Source of the DNA: Clostridium sp. AM22-11AC
GTDB lineage: Bacteria; Bacillota; Clostridia; Lachnospirales; Lachnospiraceae
Assembly (NCBI RefSeq): GCF_003473545.1
Contig: NZ_QUCM01000004.1
Span: 1 to 64,000 of the forward strand
Reading direction: 5' to 3'
DNA length: 64,000 nt
Each line of letters starts with the position of its first letter. Position 1 is the stretch's first letter. Made by a program: the position numbers and the translations under genes. A model generated the notes under the pieces. The model did not search any database and was not told the origin of the DNA. It saw only the letters and a list, made by a program, of their open reading frames with translations. Positions 1 to 9,110 of this stretch are shown here, one piece after another.

Positions 1-101
1 CAACGTATGTGGCATAGGGCGTCTTGACGAAAGCCCTGTAAACGCTTATACTTACATCATTAGAATGCCCCAAAAGGGGGCTGGAAAGAGGGATTTAAAA
101 T
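1..101 (+). other. Upstream leader of metG, no gene identified
   Basis: The first 100 bases hold no recognisable coding sequence. A small hairpin can be drawn with arms AGGGC (about 16-20) and GCCCT (about 33-37), and the run CCCCAAAAGGGG follows near 67-78. This could be the tail of a leader RNA or a terminator of an upstream gene cut off by the window edge. The metG ribosome binding site (AGAGGG) sits at about 87-92. Confidence 0.3.
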
Positions 102-2081
102 ATGTGTCAGGATTGTAAGAAAAAACCGTATTATATTACAACTGCCATCGCATATGCTTCCGGTAAGCCGCATATCGGCAACACCTATGAGATCGTGCTG
201 GCAGACAGTATTGCAAGATATAAGAGAGCTCAGGGATACGATGTGTTCTTCCAGACCGGTACCGATGAGCACGGACAGAAGATCGAGGAGAAGGCAGAGG
301 CTGCAGGCATCACTCCAAAGGAGTTTGTAGATAAGGCTGCAGGCGAGATCAAGCGTATCTGGGATCTGATGAATACTTCTTATGATAAATTTATCCGTAC
401 CACAGATGCTGACCACGAAGCACAGGTACAGAAGATCTTTAAAAAACTCTATGACCAGGGAGATATCTACAAAGGTGCTTATGAGGGACTTTACTGTACT
501 CCATGTGAGTCTTTCTGGACTCCATCCCAGTTAGTAGACGGCAAGTGCCCTGACTGCGGCAGAGAGGTTAAGCCGGCAAAGGAAGAGGCATATTTCTTCC
601 GTATGAGCAAATATGCACCGCAGCTGATCGAGTACATTAATTCTCATCCAGAGTTTATCCAGCCTGTTTCCAGAAAGAATGAGATGATGAACAACTTCCT
701 TCTTCCAGGACTTCAGGATCTGTGTGTATCCAGAACTACCTTTGACTGGGGTATTCCGGTAACCTTTGATCCAAAGCATGTTACCTATGTATGGCTGGAT
801 GCGCTGACCAACTATATTACCGGTGTCGGCTATGACTGTGATGGAAACAGCACTGACCAGTTTAAGAAATACTGGCCTGCAGACCTGCACCTGATCGGTA
901 AGGACATTATCCGTTTCCATACTATTTACTGGCCGATCTTCCTGATGGCTTTAGGCGTACCGCTTCCAAAGCAGGTATTTGGTCATCCATGGCTGCTTCA
1001 GGGCGATGGCAAGATGAGCAAGTCCAAGGGAAATGTTCTCTATGCAGATACTCTGGTAGATTTCTTTGGCGTAGATGCAGTACGTTACTTCGTGCTTCAT
1101 GAAATGCCATTTGAAAATGACGGCGTTATCTCCTGGGAGCTGATGGTAGAGCGTATGAACTCTGACCTGGCAAATATCCTTGGAAACCTTGTAAACCGTA
1201 CCATTTCCATGAGCAACAAGTACTTTGGCGGCGTTGTAGAAAACAAGGGCGTTGCAGAAGCTGTTGACGAAGACTTAAAGGCTGTTGTATTAGAGGAAGT
1301 AAAGAAGGTAGACGCAAAGATGGCCCAGCTGCGTGTAGCAGATGCCATTACAGAGATCTTCGGTATCTTCAGAAGATGCAACAAGTACATTGATGAGACA
1401 ACTCCATGGACTCTTGCAAAGGACGAGGCTAAGAAAGACCGCCTTGCAACGGTTCTTTACAACCTGACAGAGGCGATCACCATCGGCGCTTCCCTGTTAG
1501 AGTCATTTATGCCTGAGACTTCTGAGAAGATCCTGGCTCAGTTAAATACAAAGAAGAGAGAGCTGGATGAAATGGATACCTTCGGTCTGTATCTTTCAGG
1601 AAATAAGGTAACAGACAAGCCTGAGATCCTCTTTGCACGTATGGATATCAAGGAAGTTATGGCAAAAGTAGAGGAAATGCGCGCAGCTGCAGCAGAAGCT
1701 GCAAAACCTGCAGAAGAGGCAGCTGAGGATGATGGCATTGACTTAGAGCCAAAGGCAGAGATCACCTACGATGATTTTGCAAAACTGCAGTTCCAGATCG
1801 GTGAGATCGTTAAGTGCGAAGCAGTACCGAAGTCCAAAAAGCTTCTCTGCTCCCAGGTAAAGATCGGAACCAAGACCCGCCAGATCGTAAGCGGTATCAA
1901 GGCTCATTACTCACCAGAGGAAATGGTAGGAAAGAAAGTTATGGTAGTAACCAACTTAAAGCCTGCTAAATTAGCCGGAGTCGTATCCGAAGGCATGATC
2001 CTGTGTGCAGAAGACGCAGAGGGAAATCTGTCCTTAATGGTACCGGAAAAGAAGATGCCAGCCGGAGCTGAGATCTGCTAA
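102..2081 (+). CDS. metG: Methionine-tRNA ligase (659 aa)
   Basis: Charges tRNA-Met with methionine in the cytoplasm. The class I signatures are plain: HIGN at about residues 24-27 and KMSKS at about 304-308. A zinc-knuckle pair (CTPC and CPDCG, about residues 132-148) places it in the zinc-containing MetRS group. After an Ala/Glu-rich linker (about 530-550) the last 100 residues form the EMAP/Trbp111-type tRNA-binding domain used for dimerisation, giving the full length usual in Clostridia. The start is set by an AGAGGG site about ten bases upstream. An intrinsic terminator follows, so the gene appears monocistronic at its 3' end. Confidence 0.97.
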   Translation: MCQDCKKKPYYITTAIAYASGKPHIGNTYEIVLADSIARYKRAQGYDVFFQTGTDEHGQKIEEKAEAAGITPKEFVDKAAGEIKRIWDLMNTSYDKFIRTTDADHEAQVQKIFKKLYDQGDIYKGAYEGLYCTPCESFWTPSQLVDGKCPDCGREVKPAKEEAYFFRMSKYAPQLIEYINSHPEFIQPVSRKNEMMNNFLLPGLQDLCVSRTTFDWGIPVTFDPKHVTYVWLDALTNYITGVGYDCDGNSTDQFKKYWPADLHLIGKDIIRFHTIYWPIFLMALGVPLPKQVFGHPWLLQGDGKMSKSKGNVLYADTLVDFFGVDAVRYFVLHEMPFENDGVISWELMVERMNSDLANILGNLVNRTISMSNKYFGGVVENKGVAEAVDEDLKAVVLEEVKKVDAKMAQLRVADAITEIFGIFRRCNKYIDETTPWTLAKDEAKKDRLATVLYNLTEAITIGASLLESFMPETSEKILAQLNTKKRELDEMDTFGLYLSGNKVTDKPEILFARMDIKEVMAKVEEMRAAAAEAAKPAEEAAEDDGIDLEPKAEITYDDFAKLQFQIGEIVKCEAVPKSKKLLCSQVKIGTKTRQIVSGIKAHYSPEEMVGKKVMVVTNLKPAKLAGVVSEGMILCAEDAEGNLSLMVPEKKMPAGAEIC

Positions 2082-2156
2082 TGATCAGTAAATAAATGTA
2101 TTTCATGTTTGTAATAGTAGAAATTTGGGCGCATATAATTGAAATATAAAGAGATA

Positions 2157-2188
2157 AAGGGAGAGGAAAAATATTCCCCTCCCTTTTT
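2157..2188 (+). terminator. Intrinsic terminator after metG
   Basis: The stem AAAGGGAGAGG pairs with CCCCTCCCTTT across an A/T-rich loop and is followed by TTTTT. It lies about 75 bases after the metG stop. The motif GCGCATATA occurs on each side of the hairpin (about 2129 and 2191). Confidence 0.8.
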
Positions 2189-2383
2189 CGCGCATATACT
2201 GGACATTTTAAGAGAAAACTGCTATTCTGAATATAAGCAGGATTTCAAATATATTCTAAATATTCTATATTTCTAAGCTGTATCCAAAACAGCATCTTAT
2301 CTGAAACTCTTTGCTTAAATCACAAACCAATGAAACAGGCAGAGAGTACAGAGAAAACTTTCTGCCGACTAACAGAAAGGACG
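2189..2383. other. A/T-rich intergenic stretch
   Basis: No coding sequence or RNA is recognised between the metG terminator and the disrupted nuclease gene. The stretch is A/T-rich, and an AGAAAGG ribosome-binding-like motif lies just before the ATG at 2384. Confidence 0.4.
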
Positions 2384-3283
2384 ATGCCTATGTCAAACAG
2401 TGTATGGGAACCGGAAATAACCGATCATGAGATGTAGCTGGAAAATAGGGAGTTTAATCTCTGTGATTTTGCCTTATTTTTATCTGTTATGAAAAACAAA
2501 ACAGCACACAGAAATGTTTTAAGTATTATAACAGGGGAAAAAAATTTAAAACTGAAGGAAGTATATGTAGAAGAGGTGATCCTGAATAAGAGCGGGCAGC
2601 GGGCAATCCGTTTAGACGCAAGGGCAACAGACATTTCAGGACGCAATTTTGCAACGGAAATGCAAAATGATACAGAGCAGGATGATATGCGGCGCAGGGC
2701 GAGATTTTATCAGGGACTGATCGATACGCCTTTATTAAAATCGGGAAGAAAGACCCGGTATAAACATCTGCCACCTACGATCATTACATTTATCACCCAG
2801 AAGGATATATTTGGAAAAGGGCTGGCAAAATATACTTTTACAGAGCAGTGCGAAGAAATAAGGGACTTGCATCTGGAAGATGGAACTAAAAAGATATTTT
2901 TAAATATGACCAGCAAAAAGGGAGAGCCTGTATTAGTAAGCCTGCTGCAGTATATGAAACATACGACTTTGGAAAATTCTGAAATTTTAGTAAAAGATGA
3001 GCGCATAGCGCAATTAGATGAGATTGTGACAGAGATAAAGCAATCAGAAGAATGGGAGGCTGTAAGGATGAGCATTTTATCTATCGGTTTGGAACGTGGA
3101 ATGAAGAAAGGAGTGGCTTGGGGAATAGCGAAAAGTATTTTGGATATACTTGAAGAAACTGGTCCCGTATCGGAGAAAACCCGTGAAATGATCTTGACTG
3201 AAACAGATGCAGAGCGTCTAAGCGCATGGGTTAAAAAGGCAGCCAGATCGAATTCGGAAGAGGATTTTTTAAGTAAGATTTGA
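2384..3283 (+). pseudogene. Rpn-family recombination-promoting nuclease, interrupted by an amber stop
   Basis: The reading frame from ATG 2489 (264 aa) matches the PD-(D/E)XK nuclease family transposase/Rpn group: LDARATDISGRNFATEMQ carries the D...ExQ nuclease signature, and YQGLI and LLQYMK are typical of the family. Reading the same frame upstream shows that the missing N-terminus is present: from ATG 2384, after an AGAAAGG site, 17 codons lead to a TAG at 2435-2437, and then the frame continues as LENREFNLCDFALFLSVM into the annotated part. Rpn proteins normally start with this xLxxDFxFxxVM block, so one nonsense mutation separates start from body. Translation could restart at ATG 2489, but no good ribosome binding site precedes it. 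The N-terminal loss would not remove the nuclease motif. Confidence 0.75.
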
Positions 3284-3322
3284 TGTGCCTAAAAGAAAAA
3301 TAAGTGACATAGATTTACGCAA

Positions 3323-3346
3323 AACAGCCCCACGAAAGGGGCTGTT
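3323..3346. terminator. Bidirectional terminator hairpin
   Basis: The perfect inverted repeat AACAGCCCC / GGGGCTGTT with a six-base loop lies between the convergent nuclease and YczE-like genes. Flanking A and T runs allow it to act on both strands. Confidence 0.75.
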
Positions 3347-3372
3347 AAGTTTGAAGTATGTGTTGAAAGTTA

Positions 3373-4017
3373 TCAACAAAATCTCTTTACAGTCGGAACC
3401 AGCACTTTCTGCATAGGTTTCATCACTTTTCCAACTAACAGGGCGCACAGTACAGTTCCTTCCCGTATTCCCTGAAGTTCTCCAAGGAAAACAAAACACA
3501 GGACAATACCTACAACAACTACCGTACAATCCAGGATCACTTTTACTTCATGAAAGGCTTTTTTAGGAAAAACAGTTTTATTCATGGCTGCGGTAAGGCC
3601 TTCCATAGGCATGACGATCAGGTCGGTGTCCAGATATAGGCAGATGCCAAAAGCAACGAGGAAAATACTGATGGCAAGCATTACAAGCCTTCCGGGATAG
3701 CCGGGAAGGCAGAAGCTTCCAAGAAGGGTTTCTGTCAGGTCAACGAAATATCCAAAGGCAAAGGAGCAGAGGATCTGGGCAAGATCCAGAGGGCGGAAAG
3801 CCTTTCTTAAAAGCAGGATCTGGATCAGGATATAGCCGATAAAGATAACGGTCACACAGGTTCCAAGGTCTTTTCCAAGGATCCGGCTTACCACATAGGG
3901 CAGTGAATTGACCGGAGATACGCCCAGATTGGAATTGACGGAAAATGCAACTCCCAGGGCAACGAAAAACAATCCGGCCAGATAGATCACAATACGTTTT
4001 ACAAATTTCATATACAA
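3373..4017 (-). CDS. YczE/YitT-type integral membrane protein
   Basis: A 214-residue hydrophobic protein with about five membrane segments. The N-terminal block, with VALGVAFSVNSNLGVSPVNS, is typical of the YczE/YyaS/YitT (DUF6198) family, as is the internal VMPMEGLTAAMN. The function of this family is not established; some members sit near regulators of small-molecule export. The gene stands alone, convergent with the upstream nuclease gene and followed on the same strand by no partner. The ATG at 4017 follows a modest AAGGTGG site. A second methionine lies two codons downstream. Confidence 0.75.
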   Translation of the reverse strand: MYMKFVKRIVIYLAGLFFVALGVAFSVNSNLGVSPVNSLPYVVSRILGKDLGTCVTVIFIGYILIQILLLRKAFRPLDLAQILCSFAFGYFVDLTETLLGSFCLPGYPGRLVMLAISIFLVAFGICLYLDTDLIVMPMEGLTAAMNKTVFPKKAFHEVKVILDCTVVVVGIVLCFVFLGELQGIREGTVLCALLVGKVMKPMQKVLVPTVKRFC

Positions 4018-4144
4018 ACCACCTTATAAAATACAGGGCCCCAAACTGTACCCGGACTGGCACAGATGGGTCCCTGTTTGTCAGTTACTATGTAATATTT
4101 CAGGAGAGAATTATCAGCAATAAGTTTTAATGGTTTCCAGCAGG

Positions 4145-5830
4145 CTATTTCATTAACAGTGGATACAAAAATCCCAGCCATACGACCATCAAAGCACCGC
4201 CAATTCGTGTAGAGATAGAGGCAAATGCCAGAAGGTTCATACGGTCAGCAGCTGTTAAAACAGCCAGATCCCCGCTTCCACCGATGTTACAGCAGCAAAG
4301 ACCTGCAGTTACACCTGCTTCGTAAGGGAACAGCCCCGCCAGTTTGGCAAATATCATGGCACCGATAAAAGCACCCAGGACGCCAAAGAAGATAACGGCA
4401 AAGACACCAGGGCTGAAAAACTTGGTCAGGTCGGTGATCTTTAAGGAATTGATGCCAATTCCTGCAACCAGCATAGGCAGGAGGGCTTTTAAGGCAAAAT
4501 TCATGGAGTAAACACAATTATCAGCTATATCATCAGAAAGAATACCCGTACATTTAATTACAATCGCGATAATAATGGACCATGCCAGGCCGGCGATCAC
4601 GCTGGTTCCCGGAAGTTTGCCTAAGATATCACCTAAGAGGTAGATCACCAGTGACATAAAAATGCCACTTCCCAGTTTTTTGTAGTCGGCACTGGTGCCG
4701 GCCCGTTTTTCTTCTTTTAATTCTTCTGCGCTCTGGCTTACCAGTATCCTTCCGCCACCGTTCCAGCCGCTCATTTTAGCAGTTACAGCGCCGCCTACAG
4801 CTGCCATGAGCACTGCAAGGATATTGGCGATAGAAGCGTAGCAGAGGAATTGTCCTGCCATACCGGTCATGTCCTGTCCGGATAAGGCGCTGTACAGAGA
4901 AGGAAGGGTAGTAATAGCACCTGCGGAACCGCCGGACATACAGGGAGCGCCGATATAGAAAAGACCTTCTTTTGCTCCAAAACCAGTAATGGCACCGCCG
5001 ATCATACAGAAACCAAGAGCAAAGACCTGGCTTCCGATGATGGTTGGCAGATAGCGGGCGGTTGCGCTTAAGATCAGTTTCCGGTCCATTACAAGAACAG
5101 ATCCGATAAGGAGCATGGCAACGTACATATCCTGGAAACCGCCCTTCATGACCATGCGGACACCATTTGCTAAAGGTTCAGGTACCAGTCCCAGATAATT
5201 CATCAAAGAGGCACCAAGGAGTGGCAGAAGACAGGCTCCGCCTAAATAGTTATTTAAAATAGGAATGGTATTTCCAAGCCAGAAAAAGACACCGCCTACT
5301 GCCATAAGAAAGGCTACAGACCCGACAAATGTAGTTGCAGTAAAGGCACCTGCCGAATTGGAATAAATGGTCACAGTAGGCATAAATCCCAGATAGGCAC
5401 TGACAAAAACAACGGCGAAAAACAGTACAAAATGCTTGAATGAAAGTCCGCATACATCAAAATTGATCTTTTTACGGTTGGAATTGCGTTTATTATGTTC
5501 TTCGCTGACGGAAATACCGAAACCAACATAGTCTACACCGGCAGCTACCGCATCATCTACACCACGCTTATTTAAAGAAAGACCGATGGTTTGACATCCC
5601 TTTTCTTTTGCATAAGGCTGTACCAGGGCAACCAGGTCCTTGGCATTTGCCATCTGTGGAACGGCTTTTGGATTGACGAAAGAAGTAACTTCGATCTTAT
5701 CAGCGCCGGCATCGATCATTTTTTTCACATATTTTGCTTTTACCTCTGTTGGGATGATCATAGCTTTATGGTTCTGCCAGCCGTCTCTTGGGCCTACTTC
5801 TGTAATTTCAATTCTTTTTGGTAATGACAT
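4145..5830 (-). CDS. Chimera: HMG-CoA-lyase-like N-terminus fused to a 2-hydroxycarboxylate transporter
   Basis: A single 561-codon frame holds two unrelated parts. Residues 1 to about 120 are the start of an HMG-CoA lyase-type DRE-TIM barrel (EVGPRDGWQN with the metal-binding RD, then EVTSFVNPKAVPQM, then ISVSEEHNKRNSNR); the barrel stops after about three strands, so the conserved later part is absent. From about residue 121 the protein is a 2-hydroxycarboxylate:Na+ symporter (2HCT, CitS/MaeN type) with about 11 membrane segments and both reentrant loop signatures, GGSAG and GGSGD. The 2HCT part has its usual length of about 440 residues. There is no in-frame ATG, GTG or TTG near the junction, so the transporter can only be made as the fusion. 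The start has a good AGAGGAG site. The simplest origin is an in-frame deletion joining two neighbouring citrate/hydroxyacid genes. Confidence 0.85.
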   Translation of the reverse strand: MSLPKRIEITEVGPRDGWQNHKAMIIPTEVKAKYVKKMIDAGADKIEVTSFVNPKAVPQMANAKDLVALVQPYAKEKGCQTIGLSLNKRGVDDAVAAGVDYVGFGISVSEEHNKRNSNRKKINFDVCGLSFKHFVLFFAVVFVSAYLGFMPTVTIYSNSAGAFTATTFVGSVAFLMAVGGVFFWLGNTIPILNNYLGGACLLPLLGASLMNYLGLVPEPLANGVRMVMKGGFQDMYVAMLLIGSVLVMDRKLILSATARYLPTIIGSQVFALGFCMIGGAITGFGAKEGLFYIGAPCMSGGSAGAITTLPSLYSALSGQDMTGMAGQFLCYASIANILAVLMAAVGGAVTAKMSGWNGGGRILVSQSAEELKEEKRAGTSADYKKLGSGIFMSLVIYLLGDILGKLPGTSVIAGLAWSIIIAIVIKCTGILSDDIADNCVYSMNFALKALLPMLVAGIGINSLKITDLTKFFSPGVFAVIFFGVLGAFIGAMIFAKLAGLFPYEAGVTAGLCCCNIGGSGDLAVLTAADRMNLLAFASISTRIGGALMVVWLGFLYPLLMK

Positions 5831-6062
5831 ATGCGTTCTCCTCTCTGTATTGGATATACGATCCAGTTCCTGTTATCATTAAAAGCAAAAATGATGCCAA
5901 ATTGAGAAAAATAAGAGAAAACGTGATTGTTCCAGTTTATGTGGGCGTAAGATGAATGGGAAAAATGGTAGAAATGCAAACTTTTATTTACATCAGTTTA
6001 CATTTGCCGGCGAGCTGCAGATAGATATGACGTATTTTCTGCCATCCAGAAGAAATGTTAAA
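5831..6062. other. Divergent intergenic region
   Basis: About 230 bases separate the leftward chimera gene from the moeA promoter. The region is A/T-rich and must hold the promoter of the leftward gene, but no clear -35/-10 pair or operator stands out. No coding sequence is recognised. Confidence 0.35.
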
Positions 6063-6090
6063 TTGACAGGGGTTTTATTTCAGGTATAAT
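6063..6090 (+). promoter_or_regulatory. Probable sigma-A promoter of moeA
   Basis: TTGACA (6063-6068) and TATAAT (6085-6090), both full consensus, are separated by 16 bases. Transcription would start near 6097, giving a leader of about 90 bases before moeA. Confidence 0.75.
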
Positions 6091-6186
6091 ATTTTGTGAA
6101 ACGATATACAAAGATGGAAATGTCGAAGAAATTTGGCAGGATACAAAGAAATTTTAGCAGCATAAGCAAACACAGGAGGAACGATC

Positions 6187-7383
6187 ATGCGCATCAGTTT
6201 GGAACAGGCATTGGATATCCTTATGGATCATGTAACACAGGGAAGAACAGAAAGAAAACCTTTGGAACAATGTCTGGGGCTGGTACTTTCGCAGGATGTA
6301 TTTGCGTTACTTGATATGCCTCCTTTCAGTCGGTCTGCGCAGGATGGATATGCTTTATGTTCTAAGGACAGCGTGGGGGTAGATGCAGAGAACCCGGTTA
6401 AGTTAAAAGTTACAGGAAAGATCTATGCAGGAGATTATCTGGATATACAGGTCAGATCAGGAGAGGCGGTCCGCATTATGACCGGCGCTATGATACCTGC
6501 CGGTGCTGACTGTGTCCTTCGCCAGGAAGATACAGATGAAGGGGAAAATGTAGTACAGATCTATAAAGAAGTAGAGCCGGGAGGCAGCATTTGTTTTAAA
6601 GGAGAAGAGTACAAAAAAGGTCATATTCTGCTCCATGCAGGTACTAAGATCGATGCGGCTGCTCTGGCAGTTGCCAGTGGGAATGGTATTATGGAGCTGC
6701 CTGTGTATGAACGGGTGAGAGCGGCAGTTGTTTCTTCCGGCAGTGAAGTAGTAGAGCCGGGAACACCTTTGACGCCTGGAAAAATATATAATACGAATAC
6801 TGTATACATGAAGGCACGTTTACATCAGTTGGGCGCTCAGGTGATGATGAGTCAGACTGTGGGAGATGATCTGGAGGTTATGACTGGGGCTTTAAAAGAA
6901 GCAGCCAACCAGGCAGAACTGGTGATCACTACCGGTGGTGTTTCCGTGGGACAGAAAGATCTGACAGAAGAGGCATTGCTTTCCATAGGAGCAAAGATCC
7001 TCTTTCATGGTATTGCCATGAAACCGGGAATGCCTACGCTTGCAGCTGAAAAAGATGGTGTTTTGTTTATAGGGCTTTCTGGCAATCCATTTTCTGCAGC
7101 AATTCCATTTGAAATGTTTGTACGTGAGATCTTGTCATTAAAAATGGGTGATCCAGAGCTGAAGCTGCGTCGGGAAACTCTTACTGCTGTAACCGGTTTC
7201 TCAAAGAACAGCAGGAGACGTCGTTTTTTAAGAGGAAAAGCGGTCGGAAAAGAGGTCTGGCTTCCAGACCAGCAGGCAAATGGGCAGATGCGCAGCATGG
7301 TAGGTTGTAACTGCCTGATCGAGATACCGGCAGGCAGTGGGCCGGTACAGGCTGGGGATAAGGTAGAAGTGCTGTGGCTGTAA
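6187..7383 (+). CDS. moeA: Molybdopterin molybdotransferase MoeA
   Basis: Inserts molybdate into adenylylated molybdopterin to complete the molybdenum cofactor. The 398-residue protein has the MoeA hallmarks: SAQDGYAL near residue 50, the MTGAMIPAGAD block near 100, the TTGGVSVGQKD motif of the MogA-like domain and GLSGNPFSA for molybdate binding; the C-terminal beta domain is complete. The AGGAGG site is seven bases before ATG 6187. No other cofactor genes adjoin it. The next gene downstream is guanine deaminase, which feeds xanthine to molybdenum-dependent xanthine dehydrogenases, so a purine-catabolism link is plausible but inferred. Confidence 0.93.
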   Translation: MRISLEQALDILMDHVTQGRTERKPLEQCLGLVLSQDVFALLDMPPFSRSAQDGYALCSKDSVGVDAENPVKLKVTGKIYAGDYLDIQVRSGEAVRIMTGAMIPAGADCVLRQEDTDEGENVVQIYKEVEPGGSICFKGEEYKKGHILLHAGTKIDAAALAVASGNGIMELPVYERVRAAVVSSGSEVVEPGTPLTPGKIYNTNTVYMKARLHQLGAQVMMSQTVGDDLEVMTGALKEAANQAELVITTGGVSVGQKDLTEEALLSIGAKILFHGIAMKPGMPTLAAEKDGVLFIGLSGNPFSAAIPFEMFVREILSLKMGDPELKLRRETLTAVTGFSKNSRRRRFLRGKAVGKEVWLPDQQANGQMRSMVGCNCLIEIPAGSGPVQAGDKVEVLWL

Positions 7384-7389
7384 AGAATG

Positions 7390-7421
7390 CGGACATTTTA
7401 AATGTAGGGGCATTTTTTGCT
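7390..7421 (+). terminator. Possible terminator after moeA
   Basis: An inner hairpin ACATTTTAAATGT sits inside the weak outer pairing AATGC/GCATT and is followed by TTTTTT. The stem is weak, so this is tentative. Confidence 0.4.
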
Positions 7422-7454
7422 GTGATGAATACTTGAAAGAATAGGGGACGCTAC

Positions 7455-7483
7455 TAGACATATCCACTTTCTTTGGCTATAAT
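7455..7483 (+). promoter_or_regulatory. Promoter of the guanine riboswitch/guaD unit
   Basis: TAGACA (7455-7460) and a consensus TATAAT (7478-7483) have the ideal 17-base spacing. Transcription would begin near 7490, just before the aptamer. Confidence 0.7.
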
Positions 7484-7504
7484 AAAGGTAACTTCATAAA
7501 GCAG

Positions 7505-7575
7505 ATTTCATATGTATATCCCGGAGATAGGTCCGGAGTTTCTACCAACTGCCGTAAAGAGTTGACTACATAGTG
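7505..7575 (+). ncRNA. Purine (guanine-class) riboswitch aptamer
   Basis: The conserved purine-aptamer core is visible in order: GTATATC, a P2 stem CCGGA/TCCGG, the loop GATAGG, the junction GTTTCTACC, the P3 stem AACT/AGTT with loop GCCGTAAA, and GACTACATA. The discriminating base in GACTA is C, as in guanine aptamers, where adenine aptamers have T (GATTA). P1 is short, TATGT with ACATA. The 3' strand of P1 can alternatively pair with ATGTAG just downstream, as expected for a switching RNA. It lies upstream of guanine deaminase. Confidence 0.88.
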
Positions 7576-7647
7576 CATGTAGCTGTGAGTACCTGGCTAT
7601 GTGTTGCTGTGTGCGGGTTTGGTGACAGATGAAAGTGAATTTTAAAG

Positions 7648-7675
7648 GAGTCCCGCGCAGGCGGGGCTCTTTTTT
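7648..7675 (+). terminator. Riboswitch expression-platform terminator
   Basis: GAGTCCCGC pairs with GCGGGGCTC (one G-T pair) and is followed by six T residues. GTGCGGG at 7611-7617 can pair with CCCGCGC inside the 5' arm of this stem, so it is a candidate antiterminator. Whether guanine turns transcription on or off cannot be settled by eye. Confidence 0.8.
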
Positions 7676-7789
7676 CATTGCCATGCATCTGGAAAGGAGG
7701 GCAAATACGCACACCAAACGCAGACGGGCTGTTTTGTGGGTTTATGATCTGATGTTTACAAATCCTGATTGAGATCAAGGAGGAAACAT

Positions 7790-9070
7790 ATGGAAAATAA
7801 AACATTTGCTTTAAAGGGAAATATTGTATACACAAAAGATAAAAATGAATTATGCATCAATGAGCAGAGTTATCTTGTCTGTGAAAATGGAAAGGTCCGG
7901 GGGATTTATAAAGAGCTTCCGGACGAGTTGAAAAATGTCCCTGTAGAAGATATGGGAGATCAACTGATCCTTCCGGGACTTACAGATCTTCATATTCATG
8001 CCCCGCAGTATTCCTTCCGGGGTCTGGGAATGGATATGGAGCTTCTTGACTGGCTGGAGACCAATACGTTTCCAGAGGAAGCGAAATACAAAGATCTGGA
8101 ATATGCGAAAAAAGCATACGGCATCTTTGCAGAGCAGATGAGAAAAAGCGCCGCTACAAGGGCATGTATCTTTGCAACAATCCATAAAGAATCGACAATT
8201 TTGCTTATGGATCTGATGGAAGAAAGCGGTCTTTCCACTATGATCGGAAAGGTAAATATGGACCGCAACAGCCCGGATTATCTGCGGGAGCCGTCAGCGA
8301 AAGACTCAGAAGAAGCGACCAGAGAGTGGCTTAAAATGGTGGCTGACAAAAATTACGACCATACAAGACCGATCCTTACGCCACGGTTTACACCAAGCTG
8401 TACCGATGAACTGATGGAGCGGTTAAAAGGAATTCAGAAGGATTTTGACCTGCCGATGCAGTCCCACCTGTCTGAAAATCCGGGAGAGATCGCCTGGGTG
8501 AAGGAATTATGCCCCTGGTCTGAATTTTACGGGGATGCTTATGACCATTTTGGACTGTTTGGAGGAGAGTGTCCTACGATCATGGCCCACTGCGTTTATT
8601 CCGGTGAGGAAGAGATTGCCCGCATGAAAGAAAGAGGTGTATTTATCGCCCACTGTCCTGACTCCAATACCAATCTTTCTTCCGGTGTAGCACCGGTGCG
8701 CCGGTATCTGGAAGAGGGAATGAACATAGGACTGGGAAGTGATGTGGCAGGCGGAACAAGTGAGAACCTGTTTGCAGCTATGGCACAGTCCATCCAGGCA
8801 TCCAAGCTTCGCTGGAGATTGTTAGATGCTTCCTTAAAGCCACTGACCATTGAAGAAGCATTTTATATGGCAACCAAGGGCGGCGGAGCTTTCTTTGGAA
8901 AGGTGGGAAGCTTTGAGCCTGGCTATGAATTTGATGCAGTGGTCTGCGATGACAGCCGTCTGGAACATCCCCAGCCGCTTACTGTAAAGCAGAGGCTGGA
9001 GCGTATCATTTATCTGGGGGATGAGAGAGAAGTTGCCGGAAAATATGTAGAAGGCAGAAAGCTGTTTTAA
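7790..9070 (+). CDS. guaD: Guanine deaminase
   Basis: Hydrolyses guanine to xanthine and ammonia in the cytoplasm. The 427-residue amidohydrolase has the expected metal and substrate motifs: DLHIHAPQ, the HLSEN block, AHCVYS, HCPDSN and GLGSDVAGG. Start ATG 7790 is chosen over earlier in-frame codons because a strong AAGGAGG site precedes it by seven bases. The gene is the first after a guanine-class riboswitch and terminator, and moeA lies upstream, both in keeping with purine catabolism. Most guanine riboswitches repress uptake or synthesis genes, so control of a guanine-degrading enzyme suggests an ON design here; that is an inference. Confidence 0.93.
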   Translation: MENKTFALKGNIVYTKDKNELCINEQSYLVCENGKVRGIYKELPDELKNVPVEDMGDQLILPGLTDLHIHAPQYSFRGLGMDMELLDWLETNTFPEEAKYKDLEYAKKAYGIFAEQMRKSAATRACIFATIHKESTILLMDLMEESGLSTMIGKVNMDRNSPDYLREPSAKDSEEATREWLKMVADKNYDHTRPILTPRFTPSCTDELMERLKGIQKDFDLPMQSHLSENPGEIAWVKELCPWSEFYGDAYDHFGLFGGECPTIMAHCVYSGEEEIARMKERGVFIAHCPDSNTNLSSGVAPVRRYLEEGMNIGLGSDVAGGTSENLFAAMAQSIQASKLRWRLLDASLKPLTIEEAFYMATKGGGAFFGKVGSFEPGYEFDAVVCDDSRLEHPQPLTVKQRLERIIYLGDEREVAGKYVEGRKLF

Positions 9071-9110
9071 TCATGCGAAAGTAAGTTGGGTTCAGCTATT
9101 TGCATCGTAT

